Origin: Natronobiforma cellulositropha
Lineage (GTDB): Archaea; Halobacteriota; Halobacteria; Halobacteriales; Natrialbaceae
DNA: 64,000 nt
Assembly (NCBI RefSeq): GCF_025629245.1
Contig: NZ_JANZXN010000005.1
Coordinates: forward strand, 62,001-126,000
Reading direction: 5' to 3'
Positions within the stretch are counted from its first letter, which is position 1; every line of letters starts with the position of its first letter. Under the pieces are notes generated by a model. That model worked only from the letters and a program-made list of their open reading frames with translations, was not told where the DNA came from and did no database searches. This document shows positions 44,793-53,907 of the stretch, piece by piece. The translations under genes and the position numbers were made by a program.

Positions 44793-44838
44793 CGGGTAGC
44801 GTTCGGCCGTCGCAGGGATAAGCCCGACGACTCGCGGT

Positions 44839-45630
44839 TCAGGGCAGGAGTTCGTCGTCGATGCCCGCCCACTTCTCGGCGGCGTCGGCGCGGGCGGTCT
44901 CGAGGTGGTCGAACGCGCTCGCGAGGATGGCGAGGGCGGCCAGCCAGGCGAACGCATTGAACGCGACGTTGAGGAGTTCGCCGGCGACGGGCGCGGCCAG
45001 AAGCGCCGAGAACGCGAGCGCGAACCCGCCCAGGAAGCTCACGCCCAGGTAGGTGAGGACGGTGACCGCGAGAACGACGAACACGTCGAGTCGGTAGCCG
45101 TCGGTCGCGGCGTAACTGCGCCGCATCGCCTCGACGGTGTCGACGCGCTCGAGTGAGATGTACGCGTGAGTGAACGCGAACGCGCTCGCGAGGAACAGGC
45201 CGGGGAGGACGAGCAAGACCAGGCCGGTGGCGACGACGAGGACGCCGACGACGGCGGCGACGAACCCGTGGGCCGTCGCGAGGAGGAGACCGTGGCGGGA
45301 GGGAGGATCGCTCGACGGGCCGTCCTCGCGGGCCAGCAGCGCGCGGAACGCGACGACCGACGCCGTGACGAACCCGGCTAGCGCGAGTCCCCAGACGACC
45401 CAGGCGAGGGTGGCGGAGACGTCGAGCGCGAGCGGGAACTGGTCGGGGAGCAGCGCCTCACCGACGAACGGGTCGGCCGCGAGCGCCTCGCGCTGGCGCT
45501 CGAGGTAGCTCTGGGTGGCGACGACGAGGGCGAGGTGGACGGCGTAGAGGGCGAGAAACACCGGGAGGAGGCGTCTGTCGAGGACGCGTTCGATGCCGTC
45601 GTCGAGGACGTCAGTGACCGAGAACGTCAT
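44839..45630 (-). CDS. Multi-pass membrane protein of unknown function
   Basis: A 263-residue protein with about six hydrophobic helices, for example LPVFLALYAVHLALVVATQ, ATLAWVVWGLALAGFVTASVV and VGVLVVATGLVLLVLPGLFL. The GLFLASAFAFTHAYISLERVDTVEAMRRSY segment looks like the glycerophosphodiester-phosphodiesterase-type / DUF7544-like membrane domain of haloarchaea, but I am not certain. It starts 1 bp after the stop of the gene at 45632, so the two are probably co-transcribed. Confidence 0.8.
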   Translation of the reverse strand: MTFSVTDVLDDGIERVLDRRLLPVFLALYAVHLALVVATQSYLERQREALAADPFVGEALLPDQFPLALDVSATLAWVVWGLALAGFVTASVVAFRALLAREDGPSSDPPSRHGLLLATAHGFVAAVVGVLVVATGLVLLVLPGLFLASAFAFTHAYISLERVDTVEAMRRSYAATDGYRLDVFVVLAVTVLTYLGVSFLGGFALAFSALLAAPVAGELLNVAFNAFAWLAALAILASAFDHLETARADAAEKWAGIDDELLP

Positions 45631-45631
45631 C

Positions 45632-46021
45632 TCAGGGCCAGTCGTCGCGGACCGGTTCCGACTGTTCGGCTCCGTCGGTCTCCGAGGCGAGCGGCCACTC
45701 GGCGGCGGCCGCGGCGTCCTCGACGGCGAGGTACTCCCAGCCGAGGTCGGCCGCGAGCGCTTCGTCCTCCTCGTCCGTGCCGACGAAGACGTGGCGTTCG
45801 GTGTCGAACTGGCGTTTGACGCTCTCTAAGCTCTCGGCCTTCCCGCGCGGGCCCGAGAAGAAGTCCTGGCGGATCCGGTTCTTGCGCGTGTAGTTCGTGA
45901 CGACGTAGGTCGGCTCTTCGGAGACGACGCCGACGTACGTACTCCACCCGCGCGCGTCGTCGAAGACCGCCTCGGGGACCGCCAGTTCCTGTAGCGCCGA
46001 GAGCTCGAACGCGAGGGTCAT
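45632..46021 (-). CDS. Conserved haloarchaeal protein of unknown function (DUF7124-like)
   Basis: A 129-residue soluble acidic protein starting MTLAFELSALQELAVPEAVF. The block NYTRKNRIRQDFFSGPRGKAESLESVKRQFDTERHVFVGTD looks strongly conserved and is what I recall of a widespread halobacterial DUF (7124 from memory, not checked). A start 6 codons upstream (MNGGSD) is possible. It is followed after 1 bp by the membrane-protein gene. Function unknown. Confidence 0.75.
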   Translation of the reverse strand: MTLAFELSALQELAVPEAVFDDARGWSTYVGVVSEEPTYVVTNYTRKNRIRQDFFSGPRGKAESLESVKRQFDTERHVFVGTDEEDEALAADLGWEYLAVEDAAAAAEWPLASETDGAEQSEPVRDDWP

Positions 46022-46120
46022 GTCGCTTCCACCGTTCATGGCTACTCTCTGCTCCGGACGGCGCAAAACGGCTTCGGTACTACTCGAGTGCGACCGGGTC
46101 GCGAGCGGATCGTTGCCCCG

Positions 46121-46345
46121 TCACTCCAGCGAGACCCGGTAGTAGTCGGTGAAGACGATGATCTCACCGTCGACGAACCCCGTCAGGTCCGTCACTGCCG
46201 ACCCGCCACCGGAGGTGACCAGGTCGTAAAAGCGCGCCAGCGCGTCCTCACTCAGTTCGTCGACGTGGCGGACTCGCGGCGGTGAACGAACCGTCTCGGT
46301 CCGTCGCAGGGTGACCGTCCGCCCCACTGTGCTACTGCTAGACAT
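46121..46345 (-). CDS. Small protein with HalOD1-like output domain
   Basis: A 74-residue protein. ALARFYDLVTSGGGSAVTDLTGFVDGEIIVFTDYYRVSLE resembles part of the HalOD1 output domain found in halobacterial signalling proteins, which commonly contains a final strand ending in Y-x-V. The start MSSSSTVGRTV is preferred to one 8 codons earlier that has two Cys. It stands alone with a 173-bp gap to the next gene. Confidence 0.6.
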   Translation of the reverse strand: MSSSSTVGRTVTLRRTETVRSPPRVRHVDELSEDALARFYDLVTSGGGSAVTDLTGFVDGEIIVFTDYYRVSLE

Positions 46346-46518
46346 ACACACACTACTGCAGGGCGACACGCGACTTAACTCTTCTGTCGATACCGGTCAC
46401 CCGTGGAGAAATCGGCCGACGGCGCTCGCTCGAGTAGGAAGGACAGGTGGTACCATCGCACACGCGCTCGAGCGAAGCGGAGAGACGGAGCCGCAGGAAC
46501 TCGACGGGGGCGAGGGCG

Positions 46519-47757
46519 CTACTGCTCCTGGGCCGGAGCGAGGTCGTCCAGGTCGACCGTCTCGGCGAGCAGCACCTCTTTCTGGTCGGCGACGACACGC
46601 CCTTCGCGCATCAGTTGCTTGAACTTGCTCTGGGGGGCGAGGTCGCCGATGAGGACGCCGCCGACGATTTTGCCGTCTTTGAACGCGATGCGCCGCCACT
46701 CGGTGTCCGAGTACTTGCGTTCGGCGTGGTCGTCGCCGAGGGTGGGGTGGCCAAAGGAGAGAAACGGGAAGTCGAAGTGGGTGATCGAGTACGAGGAGAC
46801 CCACTCGAACCCCTCGGTCTCGCCGTCGGCGGCCATGTTGGTTCCGGCGATCCGGCCCTGTTCCTTCGCCGAGCCCCACGAGCCGTTCTGGGCGTGCTCA
46901 CCCAGTAAGACGTCGTAAAAGCGCGTGAGGTCACCCGCGGCGTAGACGTCCTCGAGGTTCGTCTGCATGTACTGGTCGACGACGATGCCGTTGTCCATCT
47001 CGAGGTCGACGTCGTGGAGGAACTCCGTGTTGAACGTCAGGCCGATGGCGACGCCCGCGAAGTCACAGGGGTAGCGCTCGCCGTTGGGGTCGACCGCAGC
47101 AGTGACCTGGCCGTCGTCGTCGGTCTCGAAGTGGTCGAGACCGCTGTCGAAGACGGGTTCGACGCCGACGTCGCGCATGCCCTGGTGCATGATCTCTGCG
47201 CCCTCACTCGAGAGGGCGTAGCGCCACCAGCGGTCGCCGCGCATGAGGTAGTTGCCCTCGACGCCCTGGGCACCACAGACCGCCGCGAAGTCGATACCGA
47301 GCAGGCCCGCGCCGACGATGGCGGCCTGCTCTGCCTCCTCGGCGTACTCCTTGATCCGGCGTGCGTCCTGGAACGTCCAGAAGTGGAGCACACCCTCGGC
47401 GTCGCTCCCTGGCACGGGGAGCTGTGTGGGGGTCCCACCGGTCGCGATGAGGAGTTTGTCGTAGGAGACGTCCGATCCGTCGTGGATGCGGACGACCTTC
47501 TCGTCCGTATCGACGGTCGTGACGTGGGTGTCGAGCGAGAGCGTGATGTCCCGGTCTTCGTACCACGCTTCGTCGTGGATCGAGATGGGCGCTTCGGGAA
47601 GTTTCCCTTTCGCGTGCTCTTTGATCAGGATGCGATTGTACAGGGGTTCCCCCTCATCGGTGATGACGGTGATCTCCGAGTCGGGATCTTCTTCCCGGAG
47701 CGTCTCGGCAGCAGAACTACCCGAGATACCATCACCGATGATGACGTACTCAGTCAT
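46519..47757 (-). CDS. FAD-dependent pyridine nucleotide-disulphide oxidoreductase (NirB/rubredoxin-reductase-like)
   Basis: A 412-residue flavoprotein. FAD binding starts at VIIGDGISGSSAAETL (about 5-20), and the NAD(P)-binding loop is AAIVGAGLLGIDFAAVC. The TNLEDVYAAGDLT motif is the usual second FAD contact. LYNRILIKEHAKGKLPE resembles nitrite reductase NirB and assimilatory reductase N-terminal domains. It has no redox-active Cys-Cys pair, so it likely passes electrons from NADH to a small acceptor protein instead of reducing a disulphide. A TATA element 28 bp before the ATG predicts a leaderless mRNA. Confidence 0.9.
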   Translation of the reverse strand: MTEYVIIGDGISGSSAAETLREEDPDSEITVITDEGEPLYNRILIKEHAKGKLPEAPISIHDEAWYEDRDITLSLDTHVTTVDTDEKVVRIHDGSDVSYDKLLIATGGTPTQLPVPGSDAEGVLHFWTFQDARRIKEYAEEAEQAAIVGAGLLGIDFAAVCGAQGVEGNYLMRGDRWWRYALSSEGAEIMHQGMRDVGVEPVFDSGLDHFETDDDGQVTAAVDPNGERYPCDFAGVAIGLTFNTEFLHDVDLEMDNGIVVDQYMQTNLEDVYAAGDLTRFYDVLLGEHAQNGSWGSAKEQGRIAGTNMAADGETEGFEWVSSYSITHFDFPFLSFGHPTLGDDHAERKYSDTEWRRIAFKDGKIVGGVLIGDLAPQSKFKQLMREGRVVADQKEVLLAETVDLDDLAPAQEQ

Positions 47758-47780
47758 ACTCGGAACGTTCGCAACGGGGG

Positions 47781-47790
47781 GTAAAGTGGG
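47781..47790 (-). promoter_or_regulatory. TATA element of the FAD oxidoreductase gene
   Basis: The minus strand reads CCCACTTTAC, about 28 bp before the ATG at 47757. Confidence 0.5.
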
Positions 47791-47847
47791 TTGCTATCTC
47801 GTCTATTCTACCGGATTTGGTCATAGAACTGAACACCCTCCGAATCC

Positions 47848-47856
47848 CTCTTTACC
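47848..47856 (+). promoter_or_regulatory. TATA element of the gene at 47878
   Basis: CTCTTTACC is centred 26 bp before the ATG at 47878. Confidence 0.5.
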
Positions 47857-47877
47857 GTCGCGTTCACATGTACACCT

Positions 47878-48480
47878 ATGAAGATCCGTCAGAACGTCCG
47901 TCACTTCGCCTCGAAGACCGCCCTCGAGACGCCCGTCGTCCGCTCGGTCGCCACCTCCGGACTCGTCCGCCTACACACCAAAGTCTTCACGAAAAAGGCC
48001 GACCCCGCCCACGCAGACGAACGCAAAGCCCACCTGGACGGTCTCTTCGAGGCGACCATCGACACCTACCTCGAGGCCCTGCGCGCCGGCTACTCCGAGG
48101 CCGAGGCCAGAGAGATCACCCACATCCAGGCCAACTTCGACTTCTACAACCACGGCTGGACCGAGATGATGGAGTTCCCCGCCGACGAACTCGAGACCCA
48201 CTACGAGCGCTACGCGGACTTCTTCAGCACGTGGGGGATCACCATCGCCGACCCGCTCGGCGAGTTCGAACCGTCGGGCGGCATCCCCGAAGCCCCCTCG
48301 ACGCCCGAACGGCTCGAGGACCCAGTCCACCCCCACGCCGAGGGCGGCTTCGCCGACGACGTCTACGTCGAAGGTCCCGACGGCGAGCTAATCGTCGGCG
48401 GCCAGGACGAACCCGAGGACGTCGACGTGAGCCAGGCCGTCGGCGTCGACGCCGCGGACGAAGACGAGACCGACGACTGA
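47878..48480 (+). CDS. Conserved haloarchaeal protein (DUF6149-like)
   Basis: A 200-residue soluble protein. The basic N-terminus (MKIRQNVRHFASKTALETP) is followed by helical text (HLDGLFEATIDTYLEALRAG, EAREITHIQANFDFYNHGW) and a long acidic tail. It matches my memory of a halobacterial DUF (6149), not verified. The divergent FAD oxidoreductase gene lies 120 bp away and the MFS gene follows 67 bp downstream. Function unknown. Confidence 0.75.
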   Translation: MKIRQNVRHFASKTALETPVVRSVATSGLVRLHTKVFTKKADPAHADERKAHLDGLFEATIDTYLEALRAGYSEAEAREITHIQANFDFYNHGWTEMMEFPADELETHYERYADFFSTWGITIADPLGEFEPSGGIPEAPSTPERLEDPVHPHAEGGFADDVYVEGPDGELIVGGQDEPEDVDVSQAVGVDAADEDETDD

Positions 48481-48547
48481 ACGTCGTCCGGTTCCGTATC
48501 CGAGTCCCTAAGTACCGGCGCGGTCGCTCTCCGGCAACGACCTCGAG

Positions 48548-49813
48548 ATGGTACTCACCGCGAACGACCGAGCGATCGCCCGCTTCACCATGCTCGGGCA
48601 CGCGCTCGTCCACTGGTTCGAAACCTCGATCCCGATCTTCCTCGTCGTCTGGCTGGCGTCGTTCGACGTCTCCGTCGCCGTCCTCGGCGTCGTCGTCGCC
48701 CTCGGCTACGCCCCGTTCGGTCTCGGCGCGCTCCCCGGCGGCATCCTCGCCGACAGGGTCGGCCCGAAACGGCTGATCCTCGCCTGTCTGCTCGGCATGA
48801 GCGCCAGTTTCGTCGGTCTCGCCCTCGCTGGCGTCGCCGACTCCATCTACGCCGTCGCCGTCGCCCTCTGTTGCTGGGGCATCGCCGCCAGCGTCTACCA
48901 CCCGGCCGGACTCTCGCTCATCTCCACCGGCGTCGCCGACCGCGGCACCGTCTTCGCCTACCACGGCATCGCCGGCAACGTCGGCATCGCCCTCGGCCCG
49001 TTCGTCACCGCGACGCTCCTGATCGTCCTCGAGTGGCACCTCGTCGCGCTCGTGCTCGCACTGCCGGGGCTGCTCGCCGTCGCCTACGGCCTACGCGCGA
49101 CGTTCGACCCGATGGCCGAGACGGAGACCGAAGCGGGGGCGGGCACGCTCTCGCTGGTCTCGCTCCTGGCGAACTCGCGAGCGCTGTTCGCGAGCGCCTT
49201 CGCCGTCGTCTTCGTCATCGTCACCTTCGAAGGGCTGTTCTACCGCGGCGTCCTGACCTACCTCCCGGAGATCCTCACCGACCTCCCGGCGGTGGGCGAC
49301 CTGACGCTCGCGAGCGGACTCGAGGGCATCGACGCCGCCTTCTACGTCTACGTCGGTCTCCTGGTCGTCGGGATGGCCGGACAGTACGCCGGAGGGAAGG
49401 CGATCGCCCGAATCAGGCCGGCACGCGGGCTGGCGGCCATCTTCACGCTGCTGGCGCTGCTCGCGCTCGCGTTCGTCCCCGTCACCGCGCTCGGACTCGC
49501 CGCGACGCTCGCCTACTGTGCCGTCCTCGGCTTTTTCCTCTTCGCCATCCAGCCGTTCTACCAGGAAGCCGTCGCGGTCTCGACACCGCCGGAGGGCCGC
49601 GGTCTCTCCTACGGCTACACCTACCTCGGCGAGTTCGGTCTCGGCGCGACGAGCATCGCCCTCGGCGGCGTCGTCCTCGGCTGGAGCCTCACCGCCTTCT
49701 TCGCGATGCTCACCGGCTTCGCCCTCGTCGGCGCCGCACTCGCCACCGCGCTGGCCGTCGGCGTCGGGCCGACTCGAGAGACCGCCCGCTCGAGCGGCGA
49801 GACACGCGAGTGA
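48548..49813 (+). CDS. Major facilitator superfamily transporter
   Basis: A 421-residue secondary transporter with about twelve hydrophobic helices. The helix 2-3 loop is LPGGILADRVGPKRLILACLLG, the classical MFS G-x-L-a-D-r-x-G-x-k/r motif. VYHPAGLSLISTGVADRGTVFAYHGIAG resembles the fosmidomycin-resistance (Fsr) and NNP-like subgroups. A central acidic loop (PMAETETEAGAG) divides the two halves. Substrate unknown. Confidence 0.92.
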   Translation: MVLTANDRAIARFTMLGHALVHWFETSIPIFLVVWLASFDVSVAVLGVVVALGYAPFGLGALPGGILADRVGPKRLILACLLGMSASFVGLALAGVADSIYAVAVALCCWGIAASVYHPAGLSLISTGVADRGTVFAYHGIAGNVGIALGPFVTATLLIVLEWHLVALVLALPGLLAVAYGLRATFDPMAETETEAGAGTLSLVSLLANSRALFASAFAVVFVIVTFEGLFYRGVLTYLPEILTDLPAVGDLTLASGLEGIDAAFYVYVGLLVVGMAGQYAGGKAIARIRPARGLAAIFTLLALLALAFVPVTALGLAATLAYCAVLGFFLFAIQPFYQEAVAVSTPPEGRGLSYGYTYLGEFGLGATSIALGGVVLGWSLTAFFAMLTGFALVGAALATALAVGVGPTRETARSSGETRE

Positions 49814-49907
49814 ACGCGGCTGCCCTGCAGGCGAGACCGACGGCCGACCCACCGGTTTCCGATCGACGGCTCCCCGTGAGCGCTCGAGTCGGAGAGCCCC
49901 CGGTTCG

Positions 49908-49919
49908 CTACCTTTTTGG
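49908..49919 (+). promoter_or_regulatory. TATA-like element of thrB
   Basis: CTACCTTTTTGG is centred 30 bp before the ATG at 49943 and supports that start. Confidence 0.45.
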
Positions 49920-49942
49920 CAGCACTGTCTGAAGATGCACCC

Positions 49943-50830
49943 ATGTTCACCGTGCGGGCCCCGGCGTCGAGTGCGAACCTCGGGAGCGGGTTCGACGTCT
50001 TCGGGATCGCACTCGGCCGACCGGCGGACGTCGTTCGCGTCGAGCGCGCCCCAGAGACGACGATCACCGTCACCGGCGCTGGCAGCCAGTACATTCCGGA
50101 AGACCCCGAGCGGAACACCGTCGGGGCCGTCGCCGAGGCGCTCGACGCCCCGGCGAGGATCCAGATCGACAAGGGCGTCAGACCCTCCTCGGGACTCGGC
50201 TCCTCGGCCGCGAGCGCCGCCGCCGCCGCCGTCGCGCTCAACGCCCTCTACGACCGCGGCCTCTCTCGAGAGGAACTCGTCCCCATCGCGGCCGAAGGCG
50301 AGGCGCTCGTCTCCGGGGCGGCCCACTCCGACAACGTCGCCCCCTCGCTGCTCGGCGGCTTCACCATCGTCACCGAGGGTGGAATTACGCAGGTCGACGC
50401 CTCGCTCTCGCTCGTCGCCTGCCTTCCCGAGATCAACGTCTCCACGCGCGACGCGCGCAAAGTCGTCCCCGAACGCGCCGAGATGGCCGACATCGTCTCC
50501 ACCGTCGGCCACGCCGCCACCCTCGCCGTCGGCATGGCCCGCGACGACCCCGACCTCGTCGGCCGCGGCATGGACGACGGCATCGTCACCCCCGAGCGTG
50601 CCGCGCTCATCCGCGGCTACGACGACGTGCGCGACGCCGCGCTCGCCGTCGGCGCGACCGGCGTCACCGTCAGCGGCGCGGGGCCAACGCTCCTCGCCGT
50701 CTGTCGCGAGCCCGACCGACGGGCGGTCGCCTCCGCGATGATGGACGCCTTCGACGACCACGGCATCGAGAGCCGCGCCTACCAGACGGAAGTCGGCGCG
50801 GGTGCACAGCTGTATTCCGACGCCGAGTAA
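49943..50830 (+). CDS. thrB: Homoserine kinase
   Basis: A 295-residue GHMP-family kinase that phosphorylates homoserine with ATP on the way to threonine. MFTVRAPASSANLGSGFDVFGIAL is the classical ThrB start, and the phosphate loop GVRPSSGLGSSAASAAAA (about 79-96) is complete. HSDNVAPSLLGGF and VTVSGAGPTLLAV are the other two GHMP motifs. The start at 49943 is chosen over one 9 codons earlier because it fits the family and the promoter. Thr synthase is not nearby. Confidence 0.96.
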   Translation: MFTVRAPASSANLGSGFDVFGIALGRPADVVRVERAPETTITVTGAGSQYIPEDPERNTVGAVAEALDAPARIQIDKGVRPSSGLGSSAASAAAAAVALNALYDRGLSREELVPIAAEGEALVSGAAHSDNVAPSLLGGFTIVTEGGITQVDASLSLVACLPEINVSTRDARKVVPERAEMADIVSTVGHAATLAVGMARDDPDLVGRGMDDGIVTPERAALIRGYDDVRDAALAVGATGVTVSGAGPTLLAVCREPDRRAVASAMMDAFDDHGIESRAYQTEVGAGAQLYSDAE

Positions 50831-50837
50831 CGGGCAG

Positions 50838-51185
50838 ATGGGTGCTCGAACTGATGGCGCGCTCGCCGTCTTCGTGCTCCTCGCCGTCGCCGTCGGGTTC
50901 GTCCTGACGAACGCCAGCCTCTCGAGGGGCGCGTTCGCACTCGGCGGGCTCGCCACGCTCGCATTCGAGGCCGTCACCGCCCGGAGAGCCGACGCCGTTC
51001 GCACCTACTGGGAGCGCCGGCCGGTACAGCTGGGGGCCGTCGCGCTCGCGCTCGGGTGCGCTCTCGTGGGCGCGGTGGTCGCCCCCTCGAGCGTGCTGTC
51101 GGCGATGGCGGGCGCGCTCGTGGCCTACCTGCTGTTTCTGGGAGCCGTCGTCAGTTCGGCTCGGTCCAGGTGGCTGTCGCGGTGA
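50838..51185 (+). CDS. Small membrane protein of unknown function
   Basis: A 115-residue protein with about four hydrophobic segments (ALAVFVLLAVAVGFVLT, GAFALGGLATLAFEAVTA, LGAVALALGCALVGAVV, AMAGALVAYLLFLGAVV). It lies 7 bp after thrB, so it is probably in the same transcript. Its last 35 bp overlap the end of the lipoprotein gene on the other strand. No family recognised. Confidence 0.7.
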   Translation: MGARTDGALAVFVLLAVAVGFVLTNASLSRGAFALGGLATLAFEAVTARRADAVRTYWERRPVQLGAVALALGCALVGAVVAPSSVLSAMAGALVAYLLFLGAVVSSARSRWLSR

Positions 51186-52173
51186 CGCGCTCCCCGTCGA
51201 TATCGACCGACCGCTCGTCCGCGGACACACCGAGGACGGTCACGAGTGCGTCCTCGTCCGGGTCGTCGACGAGGGCCGCGAAATCGCCGGTAGACGTTTC
51301 GGCGTCTTCGACGCGCAGCGACGAGACGACGCCGTCGGCGTCCGCGAGTTCCGCGAACGACCCGAACGCGAGACCGACGAGTCCCTCGTCGTCGGCCGCG
51401 CCGATTCGGTCGCCGTACTGCCCGACGGTGACGTCGCCGTCACCGGCGGCTTCGACCAGCCACGCGAACGCCTCCGAGTCGTCGGTCGCCCGGTCGGCGT
51501 CGCCCTCCCCGACGGCGACGGTCGCCTCGAGAACCGCCGTTGGATCGTCGGCGGTCCCGTCGACACCCTCGCCAGGGACGACGACGAGCGCGTCGTCGGC
51601 GACACCGATCGCCGCACCGTCGTCGGCCGCGACCGTCTCGTAGACCTCGTACCCGTCGGTTTCGCCCGTCCGCTCGAACTCCTCGATGAACTCGAGCGCT
51701 GGCTCGCCGGTCAGGTGGTCGTCCAGTTCGTCGCGGTCTATCTCTCCGGTCGCGACCAGCGCGTCGTCGATCACCAGCAGTTCCGCGACGGCCGACTCGA
51801 ACGCGTCGGCTTCGAGGAGCCTGCCGAGACCGTACTGGGCGAGGTCGATCCCGACGAAGAGATACGCCTCGAGCAGCCCCTCGGAAGCGGGTGCAATCAT
51901 CGGATCCGCGTCGTACTCCGGCGGCAACGTGTCCTCCTCGGCACCCGGCTGGACGGCCGCCAGTTCGTCTTCGACGTACCCCTCGAGAGCCGCCCAGTCG
52001 ACGGCGACGAACTCGAGACCGTCGTCCTCGAGCGCGAGCCACCGGATGTACGCCGGCATCTGGTCGGGCGTGTCCTGTGCGTCGACGCCGACACAGCCTG
52101 CGAGTCCGCCTGCGAACACTGTCGCCGCCGTCGCGCCTGTGAACTCGAGGACGTCGCGTCGGTTCGGGACCAT
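51151..52173 (-). CDS. Tat-secreted lipoprotein of unknown function
   Basis: A 340-residue protein. It has a twin-arginine start (NRRDVLEFTGATAATVFAGG) and the lipobox LAGC (Cys27), so it should be lipid-anchored outside the membrane. The mature part is very acidic with repeated alpha-beta segments (YLFVGIDLAQYGLGRLLEAD, GYEVYETVAADDGAAIGVADD). It resembles other halobacterial lipoproteins of unknown function. It is convergent with the small membrane protein and shares 35 bp with it. Confidence 0.8.
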   Translation of the reverse strand: MVPNRRDVLEFTGATAATVFAGGLAGCVGVDAQDTPDQMPAYIRWLALEDDGLEFVAVDWAALEGYVEDELAAVQPGAEEDTLPPEYDADPMIAPASEGLLEAYLFVGIDLAQYGLGRLLEADAFESAVAELLVIDDALVATGEIDRDELDDHLTGEPALEFIEEFERTGETDGYEVYETVAADDGAAIGVADDALVVVPGEGVDGTADDPTAVLEATVAVGEGDADRATDDSEAFAWLVEAAGDGDVTVGQYGDRIGAADDEGLVGLAFGSFAELADADGVVSSLRVEDAETSTGDFAALVDDPDEDALVTVLGVSADERSVDIDGERVTATATWTEPN

Positions 52174-52267
52174 CGCTCGAGCGTACGCGGACGGGTTCGA
52201 TATAGCCAGGGCCCTCGTTCAGGCGTCGCTGAGTGTCGCCACGCCGGTCTGGAACCGCCACGCGGTC

Positions 52268-53125
52268 TCAGATGTCCCGGCGGACGAAGACGGCGGTGGC
52301 GACGGCGACCAAGACGAGAAACGCCGCCAGCAGGACGCCGGCGTCCCCAAATGCGAACTTCTCGTGGACCAGAATCGCCGTCTCGTCGTAGTACCGACTC
52401 GGCGTCACCGCACCGACCCACTCGAGGTCCTCGTCCAGCCCGGAGACGGCGTCGACCAGCCAGAGAACGAACACGAGCGTGATTGCTGCTGCCCTGGCAG
52501 TTCGCGCTCGACTGATGGCGACCGAGAGCACGAGTCCGATCCCGGCACAGACCAGCAGGTACGGAATCGAGAGGAGGTGGACCATCGCGAGCGCGACGGG
52601 ATCGAACGACTCGCCGATGACGAGCGCTCCGACGTAGACGATGGCTGGAACGCCGACGTTCAGGACGGCCAGCGGCACCCAGAGCGCGGCGACCTTCTGG
52701 AGGACGACCGACTCGCGCGAGACCGGATTCGAGAGGGTGAGGTCCATCTTCCGGTCGTCGATATCCGTCGCGATCAGCCCCGCACCGATGTAGGCGAAGT
52801 AGATGCCGACGAGGATCACCCAGAAGAACGAGTAAATCTCGGCGGCGATGAATCCCTCGATCGTGTGGAGCGCTTCGATCCCGAAGAGATCGAAGAAGAA
52901 GGCCGGAAACGCCTGCTCGAGCGCCTCCATCTCCTCGGAGAGACCCGGAAACATCGCGAAGTACAGCGCCGCCAGCAGGGCGAAGACGACGACGAGGACG
53001 ACCGAGCCACGGACCCGCTTTCCCGACTCGACGCGGAGGATAGCCGTCGCGCTCCCGGCATCGCCCGTCGCCGAGGAGTCGGTTGCGCCGGCCGTCGCGA
53101 CATCACCACCCGTATCCGGCGTCAT
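52268..53125 (-). CDS. ABC-2 type transporter permease
   Basis: A 285-residue membrane protein with about six helices. SSxxSRESVVLQKVAALWVP, DRKMDLTLSNPVSRESVVL and the C-terminal FLVLVAVATAVFVRRDI fit the ABC-2 permease family (NatB/YhaP-like). It is about half identical in pattern to the next permease at 53125-53907 (both share PVSRESVVLQKVAALWVPL and SRYxD-x-AILVH), so they are a tandem duplication. The start MTPDTGGDVATAG shares one base with the stop of the other permease (TGATG). Together with the ATPase it makes a half-size exporter; cargo unknown. Confidence 0.9.
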   Translation of the reverse strand: MTPDTGGDVATAGATDSSATGDAGSATAILRVESGKRVRGSVVLVVVFALLAALYFAMFPGLSEEMEALEQAFPAFFFDLFGIEALHTIEGFIAAEIYSFFWVILVGIYFAYIGAGLIATDIDDRKMDLTLSNPVSRESVVLQKVAALWVPLAVLNVGVPAIVYVGALVIGESFDPVALAMVHLLSIPYLLVCAGIGLVLSVAISRARTARAAAITLVFVLWLVDAVSGLDEDLEWVGAVTPSRYYDETAILVHEKFAFGDAGVLLAAFLVLVAVATAVFVRRDI

Positions 53126-53907
53126 CAGATATCCCTCCGGACGAAGACGACGAGAGCGATCACGATCAGTGCGAGAAACGCGACCAGCAGCAGTCCGGCG
53201 TCCCCGAACGCGTACTCTCCGTGAACCAGTATCGCTCCCGGATCGACGTACCGACTCGGCGTCGCCGCGCCGACCCACTCGAAGTCGGGGTCCATGTGTG
53301 AGAGACCGTCGACCAGCCAGAGGACGAACACGAGCCCCAGCGCCGCCGCCTGGGCGCTCTCGACGCGCTCGAGGACGACGGAGAGGACGATCCCGATCCC
53401 GGCACAGACCAGCAGGTAGGGGACGAGAAACAGGTGCGCCATCGCGAGCGCCACGGGGTCGAGCGACTCGCCGATGACGCGAATACCGACGGCTACGACC
53501 GCGAACAGCCCGACGTGCAACGCGACCAGCGGCACCCAGAGCGCGGCGACCTTCTGGAGGACGACCGACTCCCGTGAGACCGGACTCGAGAGGGTGAGAT
53601 CCATCCGTCGCGTGCGGATGTCGTCGACGATCATCCCGGCGCTGACGTACGCGAAGTAGATGCCGGCGAACAGAATCCAGACGATGGAGAAGACGTAGCC
53701 GCCGACGAAGCCCTCGATCGTGTGGATCTCTTCGATTCCCAGTAGCCCGAGCAGGACCGGCGGAAACGCCTCCTCGACGAGTGCGGCTTCTTCCGCGAAG
53801 CCCGGAAAGACGGCGAGGACGAACGCCAGGAGCAGGGCCAACAGGCCGGTCAGAACGAGCGAGCTACGCACCAGTTGTCGGGATTCGGCGCGCAGAATCG
53901 CCGTCAT
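53125..53907 (-). CDS. ABC-2 type transporter permease
   Basis: A 260-residue membrane protein, paralogue of the preceding permease. It starts MTAILRAESRQLVRSSLVL, has LLALLLAFVLAVFPGFAEEA as first helix, DDIRTRRMDLTLSSPVSRESVV as the conserved loop and ends in VFVRRDI. It overlaps the ATPase gene by 4 bp (ATGA), so translation is coupled. It probably pairs with the other permease as a heterodimer. Confidence 0.9.
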   Translation of the reverse strand: MTAILRAESRQLVRSSLVLTGLLALLLAFVLAVFPGFAEEAALVEEAFPPVLLGLLGIEEIHTIEGFVGGYVFSIVWILFAGIYFAYVSAGMIVDDIRTRRMDLTLSSPVSRESVVLQKVAALWVPLVALHVGLFAVVAVGIRVIGESLDPVALAMAHLFLVPYLLVCAGIGIVLSVVLERVESAQAAALGLVFVLWLVDGLSHMDPDFEWVGAATPSRYVDPGAILVHGEYAFGDAGLLLVAFLALIVIALVVFVRRDI

